DNA of 64,000 nt from Methylovirgula sp. HY1 (GCF_019343105.1 NZ_CP073764.1:992001-1056000), one strand, 5' to 3'; shown: positions 25,192 to 35,022, counted from the stretch's first letter. The notes: a model not told the origin generated them from the sequence alone. A program made the numbers and translations.

Positions 25192-28086
25192 ATGCATCTT
25201 GTCATCGTCGAATCGCCCGCCAAGGCCAAGACGATCAACAAATATCTCGGTCGCGACTATGAAGTGGTCGCCTCGTTCGGACATGTGCGGGATTTGCCGG
25301 CCAAGGATGGTTCGGTCGATCCGGACACAGACTTCACCATGCTCTGGGAAGTCGATGCCAAAGCTTCGAAACGGCTCGGCGATATCGCCAAAGCGGCCAA
25401 ATCGGCCGATCGCATTATTCTCGCCACCGACCCTGATCGTGAAGGCGAAGCCATTTCCTGGCACGTCCTTGAAATTCTGAAGGCGAAGAAACTTCTCAAG
25501 GACAAGCCGGTCGAGCGGGTCGTCTTCAACGCGATCACCAAATCCGAAGTGCTCGACGCGATGAAACATCCGCGCGAGATCGATGCCGCGCTGGTCGATG
25601 CCTATCTCGCCCGCCGCGCCCTCGATTATCTCGTCGGATTCAATCTGTCGCCGGTTCTGTGGCGCAAACTGCCCGGCGCCCGTTCGGCCGGACGCGTGCA
25701 ATCGGTTTCGCTGCGCCTCGTCTGCGACCGCGAGCTCGACATCGAGAAATTCGTCAGCCAGGAATATTGGTCGATCGTCGCGCATCTCGAAACCGCCGCG
25801 GCGGCGCCTTTCGTCGCGCGGCTCGTCGGCGCCAATGGCGAAAAACTCACGCGCCTCGACATCGGCTCGGGTGCCGCGGCGGACGCCTTCAGGCAGGCGC
25901 TCGAAAACGCGACCTTTACCGTCAGCAAGATCGAGTCGAAACCCGCCAAACGGCATCCGGCGGCGCCATTCACGACCTCCACCTTGCAGCAGGAGGCCTC
26001 GCGCAAGCTCGGCTTTGCGCCGGCCCGCACGATGCAGATCGCGCAGCGCCTTTACGAAGGCGTCGATATTGGCGGCGAGACGGTCGGCCTCATTACCTAT
26101 ATGCGAACCGACGGCGTCGACGTGGCACCGGAAGCCATCACCCGGGCGCGTAGCGTCATCGGCCAACAATTCGGCGCCGCATATGTGCCGAAGGTACCGC
26201 GCAAATATATGGTGAAAGCCAAGAATGCGCAGGAGGCGCATGAGGCGATCCGGCCGACCGATCTCGGCCGCCTTCCCGACGCGGTTGCCGCCACGCTGCA
26301 ACGCGACGAGGCGCGTCTCTATGAGCTGATCTGGACGCGCACCATTGCGAGCCAGATGGAATCGGCCGATCTCGAACGCACCACTGTCGACATCGCCGCC
26401 AAGGCCGGCGACAAAAACCTCGAATTGCGCGCCACCGGCCAGGTCATCCGTTTCGACGGCTTTCTGAAACTCTATCAGGAAGGCCGCGATGACGAGGAAG
26501 ACGACGAGGCCAGCCGGCTGCCGCCCATGCAGCAGGGCGAAAAGCTCACCAAGAAAAAGATCGACGCCACCCAGCATTTCACCGAACCGCCGCCGCGTTT
26601 CACCGAAGCGACGCTGATCAAGCGGATGGAAGAACTCGGCATCGGCCGCCCCTCGACCTACGCCTCGACGCTCGCGGTCCTGAAGGATCGTGGCTATGTA
26701 CGCCTCGATAAGAAGCGGCTGTTTCCGGAAGATAAAGGCCGGCTCGTCACCGCCTTTCTCGAAAGCTTCTTCACCCGCTATGTCGGCTATGACTTCACCG
26801 CCGATCTCGAGGAAAAGCTCGATCGCGTTTCCAATAGCGAGATCGACTGGAAACAGGTGCTGCGCGAATTCTGGACCGATTTTTCGAGCGCGCTCGCCGG
26901 CACCAAGGATCTGCGCACGACTCAGGTGCTCGACAGCCTCAACGAATTGCTCGGGCCCCATATATTTCCGGCGAAAGCGGACGGCTCCAGTCCGCGCGCC
27001 TGTCCATCCTGCGCCAACGGGCTGTTGTCGCTGAAGCTCGGCAAATTCGGGGCTTTTATCGGCTGCTCGAATTATCCCGACTGCAAATTCACCCGCACCT
27101 TGTCGAGCGCCGCCGCGGAAAAGAACGGCACCGAAGGCGGCGAACAGCCGGGCGTCAAAGTGCTCGGCATCGATCCGGCCAGCGGCCAAGAGATCTCGCT
27201 GCGCGATGGCCGTTTCGGTGCCTATGTGCAGCAGGGCGAAGGCGAAGAAGGTGAGAAGCCGAAGCGCAGCTCGATACCGAAAACCATGTCGCCAGCCGAA
27301 CTGACGCTCAACCAAGCGATCGGGCTTCTGTCGCTGCCGCGCGAGGTCGCGCGCCATCCCGAGAGCAAGGAGGCGATCCTCGCCGGCATCGGCCGTTTCG
27401 GCCCCTATGTGCAGCATGGGAAGACCTATGCCAACATCGGCAAGGACGAGAATATTCTCGAGATCGGCGGCAATCGCGCCATCGATCTGATCGTCGCCAA
27501 GGAAAGCGGTCTCTCCGGGCGCCGCTTCGGTGCCGAAGCCAGCGGCGCGAGCCGCGAACTCGGCGAGCATCCGCAAGGTGGTAAGGTCGCGATCAAGGCC
27601 GGCCGTTTCGGTCCCTATGTGAATTGGGGCAAGATCAATGCGACTTTGCCGCGCGATGCCGATCCGACGAGCTTCACGCTTGAAGAAGGTCTCGCTCTGC
27701 TGGCGGCGAAGGCGCAAGGCGGCGGCAAAGGCGGCCGTGTTCTCGGTGCCCATCCGAGCGGCGGCGATATCACCATCCTCGACGGCAAGTTCGGGCCTTA
27801 TGTGAGCCACGGCAAAGTCAATGCGACCTTGAAGGATGATGTTTCGCCCGAGACGATCACGCTCGAACAGGCGATCCGTCTCATCGATGCGAAACACGGC
27901 AGCGCACCGGCAAAGAAGAAGGCCGCTACCAAAACCGCCAAGACAGTTAAAGCGCCGGCCAAAGCTTCGGCGAAACCGATAGTCAAAAAGGCTCCCGCAA
28001 AAGCCAAAGCCGCCCCGGTCAAAGCGACGCCTAAGAAAGCCCCCGCGGCAAAACCCAGTGCATCCAAAAAGGCCAAACGCGCGTGA
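25192..28086 (+). CDS. topA: DNA topoisomerase I
   Basis: Type IA topoisomerase relaxing negative supercoils. The toprim start HLVIVESPAKAKTINKYLG and the ATDPDREGEAISWH motif are present, and the nucleophile is Tyr303 in ITYMRTDGV. A C4 zinc ribbon (CPSCANG ... GCSNYPDCKF) is followed by several GRFGPYV-type repeats and a Lys/Ala-rich tail of about 60 residues. I favour the ATG at 25192 (964 residues), where the toprim domain begins, over the ATG at 25162. The stop overlaps the rnr start (GTGA), so rnr is translationally coupled. Confidence 0.95.
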   Translation: MHLVIVESPAKAKTINKYLGRDYEVVASFGHVRDLPAKDGSVDPDTDFTMLWEVDAKASKRLGDIAKAAKSADRIILATDPDREGEAISWHVLEILKAKKLLKDKPVERVVFNAITKSEVLDAMKHPREIDAALVDAYLARRALDYLVGFNLSPVLWRKLPGARSAGRVQSVSLRLVCDRELDIEKFVSQEYWSIVAHLETAAAAPFVARLVGANGEKLTRLDIGSGAAADAFRQALENATFTVSKIESKPAKRHPAAPFTTSTLQQEASRKLGFAPARTMQIAQRLYEGVDIGGETVGLITYMRTDGVDVAPEAITRARSVIGQQFGAAYVPKVPRKYMVKAKNAQEAHEAIRPTDLGRLPDAVAATLQRDEARLYELIWTRTIASQMESADLERTTVDIAAKAGDKNLELRATGQVIRFDGFLKLYQEGRDDEEDDEASRLPPMQQGEKLTKKKIDATQHFTEPPPRFTEATLIKRMEELGIGRPSTYASTLAVLKDRGYVRLDKKRLFPEDKGRLVTAFLESFFTRYVGYDFTADLEEKLDRVSNSEIDWKQVLREFWTDFSSALAGTKDLRTTQVLDSLNELLGPHIFPAKADGSSPRACPSCANGLLSLKLGKFGAFIGCSNYPDCKFTRTLSSAAAEKNGTEGGEQPGVKVLGIDPASGQEISLRDGRFGAYVQQGEGEEGEKPKRSSIPKTMSPAELTLNQAIGLLSLPREVARHPESKEAILAGIGRFGPYVQHGKTYANIGKDENILEIGGNRAIDLIVAKESGLSGRRFGAEASGASRELGEHPQGGKVAIKAGRFGPYVNWGKINATLPRDADPTSFTLEEGLALLAAKAQGGGKGGRVLGAHPSGGDITILDGKFGPYVSHGKVNATLKDDVSPETITLEQAIRLIDAKHGSAPAKKKAATKTAKTVKAPAKASAKPIVKKAPAKAKAAPVKATPKKAPAAKPSASKKAKRA

Positions 28087-30467
28087 TCAAGAAAGCCGGC
28101 AGGCCCGTTGCAAACGGTGCTGAGCCGGCAAACAAAGGAAAAGCCAACGTCGTGGCAGACGACAAAGCGTCCGGCGGCTTGCCGACGCGCGAAGCGATTC
28201 TGAGCTTTCTCAAGCGCGAGCGCGAGAGCGGACAAAGCACAGGCAAGATCGGCAAACGCGAAATCGCCCGCGCCTTTTCGATCAAGGGCGCCGATCGCAT
28301 CGCGCTGAAGCGCATCTTGAAGGAGCTCGAAGCCGAAGGCGCCATCGAGCGCCGCCGCAAAATTCTGCATCGGCCCGGCACCCTGCCCGCCGTGGTGCTC
28401 GCCGACATTACCACGCGCGACCGAAATGGCGACTTTCTCGCCGTCCCGGTCGAATGGGACCCGGAGCACGGGACAGTTCCCAAAATCCTGCTCATGCCGA
28501 ACCGCCAGCGCGCCGGCGCGGCGACGCCGGGAATCGGCGATCGGGCGCTCATCCGCACCGAATTGCTGACGGATGCGGCTCCAAACGAGCCCGCCTATAG
28601 CGGCCGCGTCATCAAGCTTCTGCAGCGTGCCAGAACGCAGGTGCTCGGCATTTATCGGAGCGATCCGCGCGGCGGCGGACGCGTCTTGCCGATCGACAAG
28701 AAGAATGTCGGGCGCGGTGAATTATCCGTCCCCGAAGGCAGCGAAGGGGGCGCGCGCGAGGGCGACCTCGTCGCCGTCGATGTCCTGCGCAGCGGCCGCC
28801 TCGGCCTGCCGACAGCGAAGGTGCGCGAACGGCTCGGCAGCCTCGCCACCGAAAAAGCGATGAGCCTCATCGCTCTCCATTCGCATGGGATTCCCAATGT
28901 CTTTCGTCCGGAGACGATTGCCGAGGCCGAACACGTGCGCCCGGCCTCCGTCGCCGAACGCGAAGATTGGCGCGCCATTCCTTTCGTCACCATCGATCCG
29001 CCCGACGCCAAGGATCATGACGACGCGGTCTTCGCCGCGCCCGACCCAGACCCAGCCAATCATGGCGGCCATATTATTCATGTCGCCATCGCCGATGTCG
29101 CCGCCTATGTCCGGCCCCGCTCGGCGCTCGACCGGGAAGCCCTCGATCGCGGCAATTCCGTCTATTTCCCCGATCGCGTCGTCCCGATGCTGCCGGAGCG
29201 GATCTCGAACGATCTCTGTTCGTTGAAAGCCGATCAGGACCGACCGGCGCTTGCGATTCGGATCATTGTCGCCGCCGACGGCAAAAAGCTGTCGCACCGC
29301 GTCCATCGGGTGATGATCCGTTCGGTCGGCAAGCTCACTTATGCGCAAGTGCAAGCGGCTTGGGACGGCATGCCGGGCATCGAGACGCAAGCTCTGCTCG
29401 AAGCCGTGCTGCAGCCCCTCTTTTCCGCCTATGAATCCCTGAAGGCGGCGCGGATCAACCGCGCACCGCTCGATCTCGATCTGCCGGAACGCAAGATCCT
29501 GCTAAAAGACGACGGCACGGTCGATCGGGTGATCGTCCCACCACGTCTTGAGGCGCATCGGCTGATCGAGGAGTTCATGATCCTCGCGAATGTCGCCGCG
29601 GCCGAGGCTCTCGAAGCCGCACGCCAGCCGCTGATCTATCGCGCCCATGATGAGCCCTCGCTCGAAAAACTGAATGCGCTTTCGGAATTTCTCGCCTCGA
29701 TCGACATCAAGCTGGCCAAAGGCCAAGTGCTGACGCCGCATCAATTCAACGGCATTCTCGCCCGTGTGAGCGGAACGGAGCACGAGAATATCGTCAATGA
29801 GATCGTCCTGCGGACCCAGGCGCAGGCCGAATATGTCACCGAGAATTACGGCCATTTCGGCCTGCACCTGCGCAGTTATGCGCATTTCACCTCGCCGATC
29901 CGCCGCTATGCGGATCTCGTCGTGCATCGCGCGCTGATCCGCGGCTTGGGCCTCGGTTCCGACGGCCAGCCCAATATGGACGATGGCGAACTCGCCGAAA
30001 TCGCAGCACGCATTTCCGCCGCCGAGCGGCGGGCGATGGCGGCCGAACGCGAGACGATCGAACGGCTCATCGCCGCGCATCTTTCCGCCCAGGTCGGCAC
30101 GATCTTCGAGGGGCGCATCTCCGGCGTCACCAAGGTCGGCATCTTCGTCAAGCTGCGCGATACCGGCGCCGACGGCTTCGTGCCGGCCGCAACCCTCGGC
30201 AAGGACTATTATCATTATGACGAGAGTCTTCACGCGCTCGTGTCCAGCCGCAGCGGCGAGATGCATCGGCTCGGCGACGAGGTGACGGTGAAACTCGTCG
30301 AGGCCGCGCCCTTTGCCGGCGCCCTGCGCTTCGAACTCTTAAGCGAAGGCAAGCGCGCCCCGCGCGGCAGTCTCGATCGCGCCAAAAGCAAGCGCGCCTC
30401 GCGCCGCGACAACGGGCCTGCTGGCGGAGCTGCCAGCTCGCGCATAAATAGAAGCGGTCGAAGATGA
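28083..30467 (+). CDS. rnr: Ribonuclease R
   Basis: 3'-5' exoribonuclease of 794 residues able to degrade structured RNA. An N-terminal winged helix (LPTREAILSFL on) leads into cold-shock-like folds, the RNB catalytic domain with DPPDAKDHDDAVFA (metal-binding aspartates) and a C-terminal S1 domain (GTIFEGRISGVTKVGIFVKL), then a basic tail. GTG at 28083 overlaps the topA stop; an internal GTG at 28152 is an alternative start nearer the conserved region. Confidence 0.93.
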   Translation: MIKKAGRPVANGAEPANKGKANVVADDKASGGLPTREAILSFLKRERESGQSTGKIGKREIARAFSIKGADRIALKRILKELEAEGAIERRRKILHRPGTLPAVVLADITTRDRNGDFLAVPVEWDPEHGTVPKILLMPNRQRAGAATPGIGDRALIRTELLTDAAPNEPAYSGRVIKLLQRARTQVLGIYRSDPRGGGRVLPIDKKNVGRGELSVPEGSEGGAREGDLVAVDVLRSGRLGLPTAKVRERLGSLATEKAMSLIALHSHGIPNVFRPETIAEAEHVRPASVAEREDWRAIPFVTIDPPDAKDHDDAVFAAPDPDPANHGGHIIHVAIADVAAYVRPRSALDREALDRGNSVYFPDRVVPMLPERISNDLCSLKADQDRPALAIRIIVAADGKKLSHRVHRVMIRSVGKLTYAQVQAAWDGMPGIETQALLEAVLQPLFSAYESLKAARINRAPLDLDLPERKILLKDDGTVDRVIVPPRLEAHRLIEEFMILANVAAAEALEAARQPLIYRAHDEPSLEKLNALSEFLASIDIKLAKGQVLTPHQFNGILARVSGTEHENIVNEIVLRTQAQAEYVTENYGHFGLHLRSYAHFTSPIRRYADLVVHRALIRGLGLGSDGQPNMDDGELAEIAARISAAERRAMAAERETIERLIAAHLSAQVGTIFEGRISGVTKVGIFVKLRDTGADGFVPAATLGKDYYHYDESLHALVSSRSGEMHRLGDEVTVKLVEAAPFAGALRFELLSEGKRAPRGSLDRAKSKRASRRDNGPAGGAASSRINRSGRR

Positions 30468-30694
30468 CGCGGGCCAGCGCGCGCGCAGACGATCGGATAG
30501 CATCTTATGCTAATCATAAAGATCGTGGCGCCGGCTTACAAATTATGTTGAGAGACTGCCGTAGATCTTTGGTTTAAATATCTGAAATATCCGTATATTG
30601 TTGAAATACGTGCAGCCATTATTCGCGACACGTCGGGGTGCCGCAAGCGTTCGATCGGTGAAGCGTTCGATCCTAAAAGAAGCGGTGTCTTGCC

Positions 30695-31153
30695 ATGAAT
30701 GTCGAGTTCTCCTCAGCGCCTTTTGGCGGCCTTGCAAGCGATGAGCCTGCGGCGAAACCTACCCGCAATATTTGGCAGTCGGTCAAGCGCGGCCTTGCCG
30801 GCAAATGCCCAAATTGCGGCACGGGCAAACTCTTTTATCGCTATCTCAAGGTCAGCGACCGCTGCCCCGAATGCGGCGAGGAGTTTTTCCACCACCGCGC
30901 CGATGATGCGCCGCCCTATCTGACGATTCTCGTCACTGCCCATATCGTCGGCACAGGCATGGTAGCGACCTCGAGCATAGCGCCGGATCTGCCGCTCATC
31001 TATCAAATGACCATCTGGCCGGCCCTCACACTGGTGTTGAGCCTTATTTTGCTGCCGATCTTCAAAGGCGGCCTGATCGCCCATCAATGGGCCTTGCGCA
31101 TGCATGGATTTGAAACCGCGGCCGCGACCGTCCGCATTCCCGCCGACCCATGA
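30695..31153 (+). CDS. DUF983 family membrane protein
   Basis: 152 residues. A zinc-ribbon-like pair of CXXC motifs (KCPNCGTG and RCPECGEE) precedes two membrane segments (about 75-95 and 105-125). The function of DUF983 is unknown. In many Rhizobiales it follows rnr and precedes a NUDIX gene, as here; the stop and the next ATG overlap (ATGA), indicating an operon. A 227-base AT-rich gap before it probably holds a separate promoter. Confidence 0.88.
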   Translation: MNVEFSSAPFGGLASDEPAAKPTRNIWQSVKRGLAGKCPNCGTGKLFYRYLKVSDRCPECGEEFFHHRADDAPPYLTILVTAHIVGTGMVATSSIAPDLPLIYQMTIWPALTLVLSLILLPIFKGGLIAHQWALRMHGFETAAATVRIPADP

Positions 31154-31905
31154 ACGAAGACGGCGCCGACGGGTTCGACGCCCATGCGACGCCAGGGCGC
31201 CGCTCTGGCTCGGCCGCCCGTGTCGGCCCGGTAAAGCCACGGCCGGCCGCCTCCCTGGTGCTGATCGACGGCAGCGGGCCAGAGCCGAAAGTGCTGCTCG
31301 GGCGGCGCCATCCGAAGCTTGCCTTTTTGCCGAGCAAATATGTGTTTCCCGGCGGCAGGCTGGAGACGGACGATCGGCGCATGGCCGGCTCCGGCGCTCT
31401 GCCGGATCGATGTATCGAGAGGCTCGCGCTGCGCCGCAGCCGTGACTTTCCCGGACCCCGCGCTTTCGCGCTCGCCGCCATCCGCGAAACTTTCGAAGAA
31501 ACCGGCCTCCTGCTCGGCACACGCCCGGACGCCACCCCCAAGGCGACGATCCCGCCGGCCTGGCAGACATTCACGGATCATGGCTTTGCACCCCATCTCG
31601 CGCCGCTCCGCTTCATCGGCCGCGCGGTTACACCGCCGAGCTTTCCCAGACGTTTCGATACGAGTTTCTTTGCAGCCGATGTCGCCGCCGTCGCGCATCG
31701 CATCGACGGCTGCGTGACGCGAGATACGGAACTCGTCGAACTCGTCTGGCTGTCTTTGAATGATGCCGCCAAGCTCGACATTCCGCGCATTACGGCCATG
31801 ATCTTGCTTGACCTCGCAACGAGGATCGCGGCCAATTTCGACGGGCGTCTTCCCGTCCCCCTCTTCTATGAGAGAAACCGGCGCTGGATTCGCGAGGAAC
31901 TCTGA
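31150..31905 (+). CDS. NUDIX hydrolase
   Basis: 251 residues. The Nudix box is recognisable as GGRLETDD (near residue 73) continuing to AIRETFEETGLLLG (about 115-128), with the catalytic REXXEE in RETFEE. The spacing inside the box is longer than standard, as in NUDT7/NUDT8-like and rhizobial relatives. Substrate unknown. It overlaps DUF983 by 4 bases and is followed at once by the MFS gene. Confidence 0.88.
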   Translation: MNEDGADGFDAHATPGRRSGSAARVGPVKPRPAASLVLIDGSGPEPKVLLGRRHPKLAFLPSKYVFPGGRLETDDRRMAGSGALPDRCIERLALRRSRDFPGPRAFALAAIRETFEETGLLLGTRPDATPKATIPPAWQTFTDHGFAPHLAPLRFIGRAVTPPSFPRRFDTSFFAADVAAVAHRIDGCVTRDTELVELVWLSLNDAAKLDIPRITAMILLDLATRIAANFDGRLPVPLFYERNRRWIREEL

Positions 31906-32009
31906 AGCGAGACGCCAATGTCGCCGCGGTTCGCAGAGCGCCCCCCGGCGTCGCACTTGCTGCCGCGATCGCCACCGTTTCCATAGTCGGTGTCGGTCTG
32001 TCACTGAGC

Positions 32010-33074
32010 ATGGCGCTGCTCGCCGTGCGGCTTGCGCAAGCGGGCTATTCGGCCCGCGCCATCGGCCTCAACCCGGCGGCCGGCGGATTGGCGACCCTGG
32101 CGATCGCCACGTTCGTGCCGCGCCTCGCCCGCCGGCTCGGTGTCCAGACCCTGCTCTTCATGGCCTTGCTCGCGGCGATCCTGAGCCTAGGCGCCTTTGC
32201 CGCCTATGAAAATTATTGGAGCTGGCTCGTCATCCGCGGCGTCTTCGGCGCCGCGCTTACCGTGCTCTTCGTGTTGAGCGAATTCTGGATCAATACCGCC
32301 GCGCCACCCAACCGGCGCGGCATCATCCTCGGCCTCTACACGACCAGCCTAGCGGCGGGCTTTGCCATCGGCCCGACGATTCTCGCGGTGACCGGCACGA
32401 AGGGGCTAGCGCCCTTCCTGGCGGCGACCGCGCTCTTCGTGATCGCTGCGGTCCCCGTCGCCCTCGTCGGCGGCCAGGCGCCGCAAATCGAGGAACAGGC
32501 GAAGACCTCGCTCTGGAGCTTTTTGACGGCGGCACCGTCCGCGACTCTCGCCGCGCTCGTCTATGGCGCGATCGAAACCGCGGCCATGGGCCTGCTCCCC
32601 GTCTATGCGCTGCGCAACGCCCTGAGCGCCGAAACAGGCGCGCTGTTGGTGAGCCTGTTCGCCCTCGGCAATGTCATTTTTCAGATCCCGATGGGCCTGC
32701 TCTCCGATCGCTATGACCGCCGCCGTCTGCTGCGCATCAATGCCCTGACGGGCCTCCTCGGCGCCCTGGCATTGTCCTTCGCACTCGCCGCGAATTTCAT
32801 TCTCTTCGCCACCCTGCTCGTCGTCTGGGGCGGCGTGGTCGGCAGCCTCTATGCGGTCGGACTGGCGCATCTCGGCTCGCGCTATCAGGGACCCGAACTC
32901 GCCGGCGCCAATGCCGCCTATATCATGCTCTATTCGGTCGGGATGCTGGCCGGGCCGCCGTTGCTCGGCGTCGGCCTCGATCTGGCGCCATCGGGGCTTT
33001 TCCTGGCCATTGCTTTGCTGCTCGCCGCCTACCTCGGGATCGTTTCATGGCGGATCGGAACCGCCCATCCTTGA
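32010..33074 (+). CDS. MFS transporter (YcaD/UhpC-like), 5' end uncertain
   Basis: 354 residues from the ATG at 32010, with 11-12 membrane segments. The reading frame stays open and hydrophobic upstream (GVALAAAIATVSIVGVGLSL), so the listed ATG falls in the middle of the first helix and the protein must begin earlier. The only in-frame candidate upstream is a CTG at 31902 overlapping the NUDIX stop. An ATG at 31918 is in another frame and would join this one if the six-C tract at 31941 had one more C. Substrate not predictable. PG-rich RYDRRRLL after helix 8 is the usual MFS loop. Confidence 0.85.
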   Translation: MALLAVRLAQAGYSARAIGLNPAAGGLATLAIATFVPRLARRLGVQTLLFMALLAAILSLGAFAAYENYWSWLVIRGVFGAALTVLFVLSEFWINTAAPPNRRGIILGLYTTSLAAGFAIGPTILAVTGTKGLAPFLAATALFVIAAVPVALVGGQAPQIEEQAKTSLWSFLTAAPSATLAALVYGAIETAAMGLLPVYALRNALSAETGALLVSLFALGNVIFQIPMGLLSDRYDRRRLLRINALTGLLGALALSFALAANFILFATLLVVWGGVVGSLYAVGLAHLGSRYQGPELAGANAAYIMLYSVGMLAGPPLLGVGLDLAPSGLFLAIALLLAAYLGIVSWRIGTAHP

Positions 33075-33224
33075 CAAGGAAAGCCCGATCCTTATGGTGC
33101 GCAAACATTTTGGGCGATTAGCCCCTCTCCAGCTCTTTTTGCGTCGAGACCCTGTCGGGACGGCCGCCGGATTCAAGCAAGGCGAGCTGGGCGCAAAACC
33201 GCTCGGCTCCAAAGGACAAAGACC

Positions 33225-33392
33225 ATGGCCAAGGCCGCAATGATCAAGATCAAGCTCCTGTCGAGCGCCGACACGGGCTATTTCTATGTGACGAAGAAGA
33301 ACGCGCGGACCAAGACAGAGAAGCTGTCGTTCAAGAAATATGATCCCGTCGCGCGCAAGCATGTCGAGTTCAAAGAAACCAAAATCAAGTAA
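33225..33392 (+). CDS. rpmG: 50S ribosomal protein L33
   Basis: 55 residues starting [20 protein letters not shown] and ending [10 protein letters not shown], the typical alphaproteobacterial L33 without zinc-binding cysteines. AAAGGA lies 9 bases before the ATG. It closes the topA-rnr-DUF983-NUDIX-MFS string on the same strand. Confidence 0.97.
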   Translation: MAKAAMIKIKLLSSADTGYFYVTKKNARTKTEKLSFKKYDPVARKHVEFKETKIK

Positions 33393-34164
33393 GATCCGCC
33401 TCGGTCGCGCGAAGATCGCGCGTCCCCGGAGCATGATGCTGCCGACCGGATGCCTTGTTCCGGTCGGAAAAAAGCCTTCGCTATGCTGAGCTGAGTCTCG
33501 CGTCGGCTGCCGCTTGCGGCTGCGCCATGGGCGCCAGTGCCCGAACGCGCCACGCGCTTTTCTGCGCGAAAAACCATCGAAATATGGGGATAGGCTCATG
33601 GCGTCGAGCGTGCGGCCGTGGCTTGGCGCGAACAGCCGAGCCTCGTTGCGAATTCGGCACTAAAAATCGGGGAAGACTAAGAATCGGGGAAAAGGTGGCC
33701 GGCGGCAAATGGTGTCTCGAGGAGGCCACTCCAAACCATTTGCGCGCCGGCCGACCCTACGGACCCAGGAGATGCGGCGGACCTGAGCACTCCGCAGGGT
33801 ATTGCAAAACTCGGCCGTAGCCAGCGGACCATGCAAGGCCCTCGGTCCAGCCGACGACTTGGGGCGGCTCGCCCCAAGCAATTAAAGTCTCTGAATTTTC
33901 AATCGTCTTTGGCGGGTTGCGCCCGTCGATTCTGACGTCAGCGCCACTCGGGAACTCGGCAAGCCGTGAAAATCGCCTTCCACAAAGAGCCGTGCCATCG
34001 CGCTCCGTTTGCTGAAGGAGACGTTAGCGCGACTGGTGAAAAAAGCAATCTGCTTATTGCCCGCTCTATTCAGCAAGGTTTCGTTTACCTCAATAAGCGC
34101 GGTTAACGCGGCTGCTTCATTGCGACGACGTTAATCATTAAGGCAACGGGTTCGGCCTTCGGAC
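33393..34164. other. Long intergenic region after rpmG
   Basis: About 770 bases without a recognisable gene. Short open frames on both strands lack family features. The middle part folds into a chain of hairpins (annotated separately). The 33900-34130 stretch has lower GC than its surroundings; a 64-codon reverse frame there looks like possible coding remains but matches nothing I know. Confidence 0.5.
33697..33877. other. Chain of four predicted hairpins, possible structured RNA
   Basis: Pairing arms seen: GCAAATGGT with ACCATTTGC (extended by GCCGGC on both sides), CCCTACGGA with TCCGCAGGG (one mismatch), GGACC with GGTCC flanked by TCGG and CCGA, and TTGGGGCG with CGCCCCAA. All lie in 180 bases with no gene. 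The order of tight stems suggests an RNA or a mobile-element remnant; identity unknown. Confidence 0.35.
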
Positions 34165-34198
34165 GAGCGATAATCAACTTTTCCGGAACATGCTCTAG
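34165..34198 (+). repeat. Tail fragment of family 1 repeat at IS edge
   Basis: Reads GATAATCAACTTTTCCGG then AACATGCTCTAG, identical to the repeat tail at 4073-4098 and 5669-5692. Its final CTAG is the left target duplicate of the insertion sequence that follows. Confidence 0.85.
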
Positions 34199-34267
34199 AC
34201 CGCGTTGACATTTAGGATTCCGGCTTGCGGGGAAATCTGATTCAAGCTCCTTTTCGGGGAGCGTCGG

Positions 34268-34642
34268 ATGTCGTCGGTTCGGTTGATGTTGAAAGACCAC
34301 CAGTGGGAGCGGATGCAGCCGCATCTGCCTGGCAAGCGGAGTGATCCCGGCAGGACCGGCGCGAACAATCGGTTGTTTGTGGAGGCGATCCTGTGGCTCG
34401 CCAGAACGGGCGTCCCCTGGCGCGATCTGCCGGATTGCTTTGGCAATTGGAACAGTGTGTTCATCCGCTTTTCCCGCTGGTCCAAAGACGGCGTGTGGGA
34501 TCGGCTATTTACGGCAATGGCCGATGATCCGGACTTCGAATACATCATGATCGACTCCACCATCGTCCGGGCGCACCAGCATGCGGCGGGCAAAAAAGGG
34601 GGCCTGAAGCTCGCGCGATCGGCCGTTCGCGGGGTGGCTTGA
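34268..34642 (+). CDS. IS5/IS427-type transposase, upstream frame (OrfA)
   Basis: 124 residues. It begins with the DUF4096-like region (MLKDHQWERMQPHLPG ... WRDLPDCFGNWNSVF) and contains the first catalytic aspartate in MIDSTIVRAHQHAAG. A run AAAAAAG at about 34592 precedes the frame end, a usual -1 slippage signal; shifting there would read on into the second frame to give a full DDE transposase. Confidence 0.9.
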   Translation: MSSVRLMLKDHQWERMQPHLPGKRSDPGRTGANNRLFVEAILWLARTGVPWRDLPDCFGNWNSVFIRFSRWSKDGVWDRLFTAMADDPDFEYIMIDSTIVRAHQHAAGKKGGLKLARSAVRGVA

Positions 34643-35022
34643 CCACAAAAATCCATGCCGTCGTCGACGCGCTGGGTAACCCGTTGCGGTTTATTCTCAC
34701 GCCTGGGCAGGCCAGCGATATCACCCAGGCCGAAGCTCTGATCGAAGGTCTGCCTGCCGAGCATGTCCTTGGCGACAAGGGCTACGATGCAAAATCGCTG
34801 CGTGATGCCATCACCGAACAAGGCGCCGTCGCGGTGATCCCGCCCAGAACAACATCGCCCCAGGTCCATTGTGACTTCGCGCTCTATTGCGAGCGCAATC
34901 TGGTCGAGCGCTTCTTCCTGAAACTCAAGCATTTCAGGCGCATCGCGACACGCTACGAACAAACGCCGCGAGCATTCCTCTCCATGCTATCCATCGTCGG
35001 CGCATTCATCTGGACACGCTGA
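34639..35022 (+). CDS. IS5/IS427-type transposase, downstream frame (OrfB)
   Basis: About 127 residues in the -1 frame relative to OrfA. It starts TTKIHAVVDALGNPLRFIL and carries the second aspartate in VLGDKGYDAKSL and the glutamate in ERFFLKLKHFRRIATRYE. It is probably made only as a fusion through the slippery AAAAAAG, so the listed TTG start may not be used. Confidence 0.88.
   Translation: MTTKIHAVVDALGNPLRFILTPGQASDITQAEALIEGLPAEHVLGDKGYDAKSLRDAITEQGAVAVIPPRTTSPQVHCDFALYCERNLVERFFLKLKHFRRIATRYEQTPRAFLSMLSIVGAFIWTR

Noticed and set aside
25135-27897. Very long reverse open frame opposite topA (920 codons)
   Set aside because: Shadow of the topA coding strand in GC-rich DNA; no domain visible, while topA is certain.
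33415-33470. Inverted repeat CCGACCGGA/TCCGGTCGG after rpmG as terminator
   Set aside because: It is followed by A residues, not T, on the coding strand, so not a normal intrinsic terminator for rpmG.
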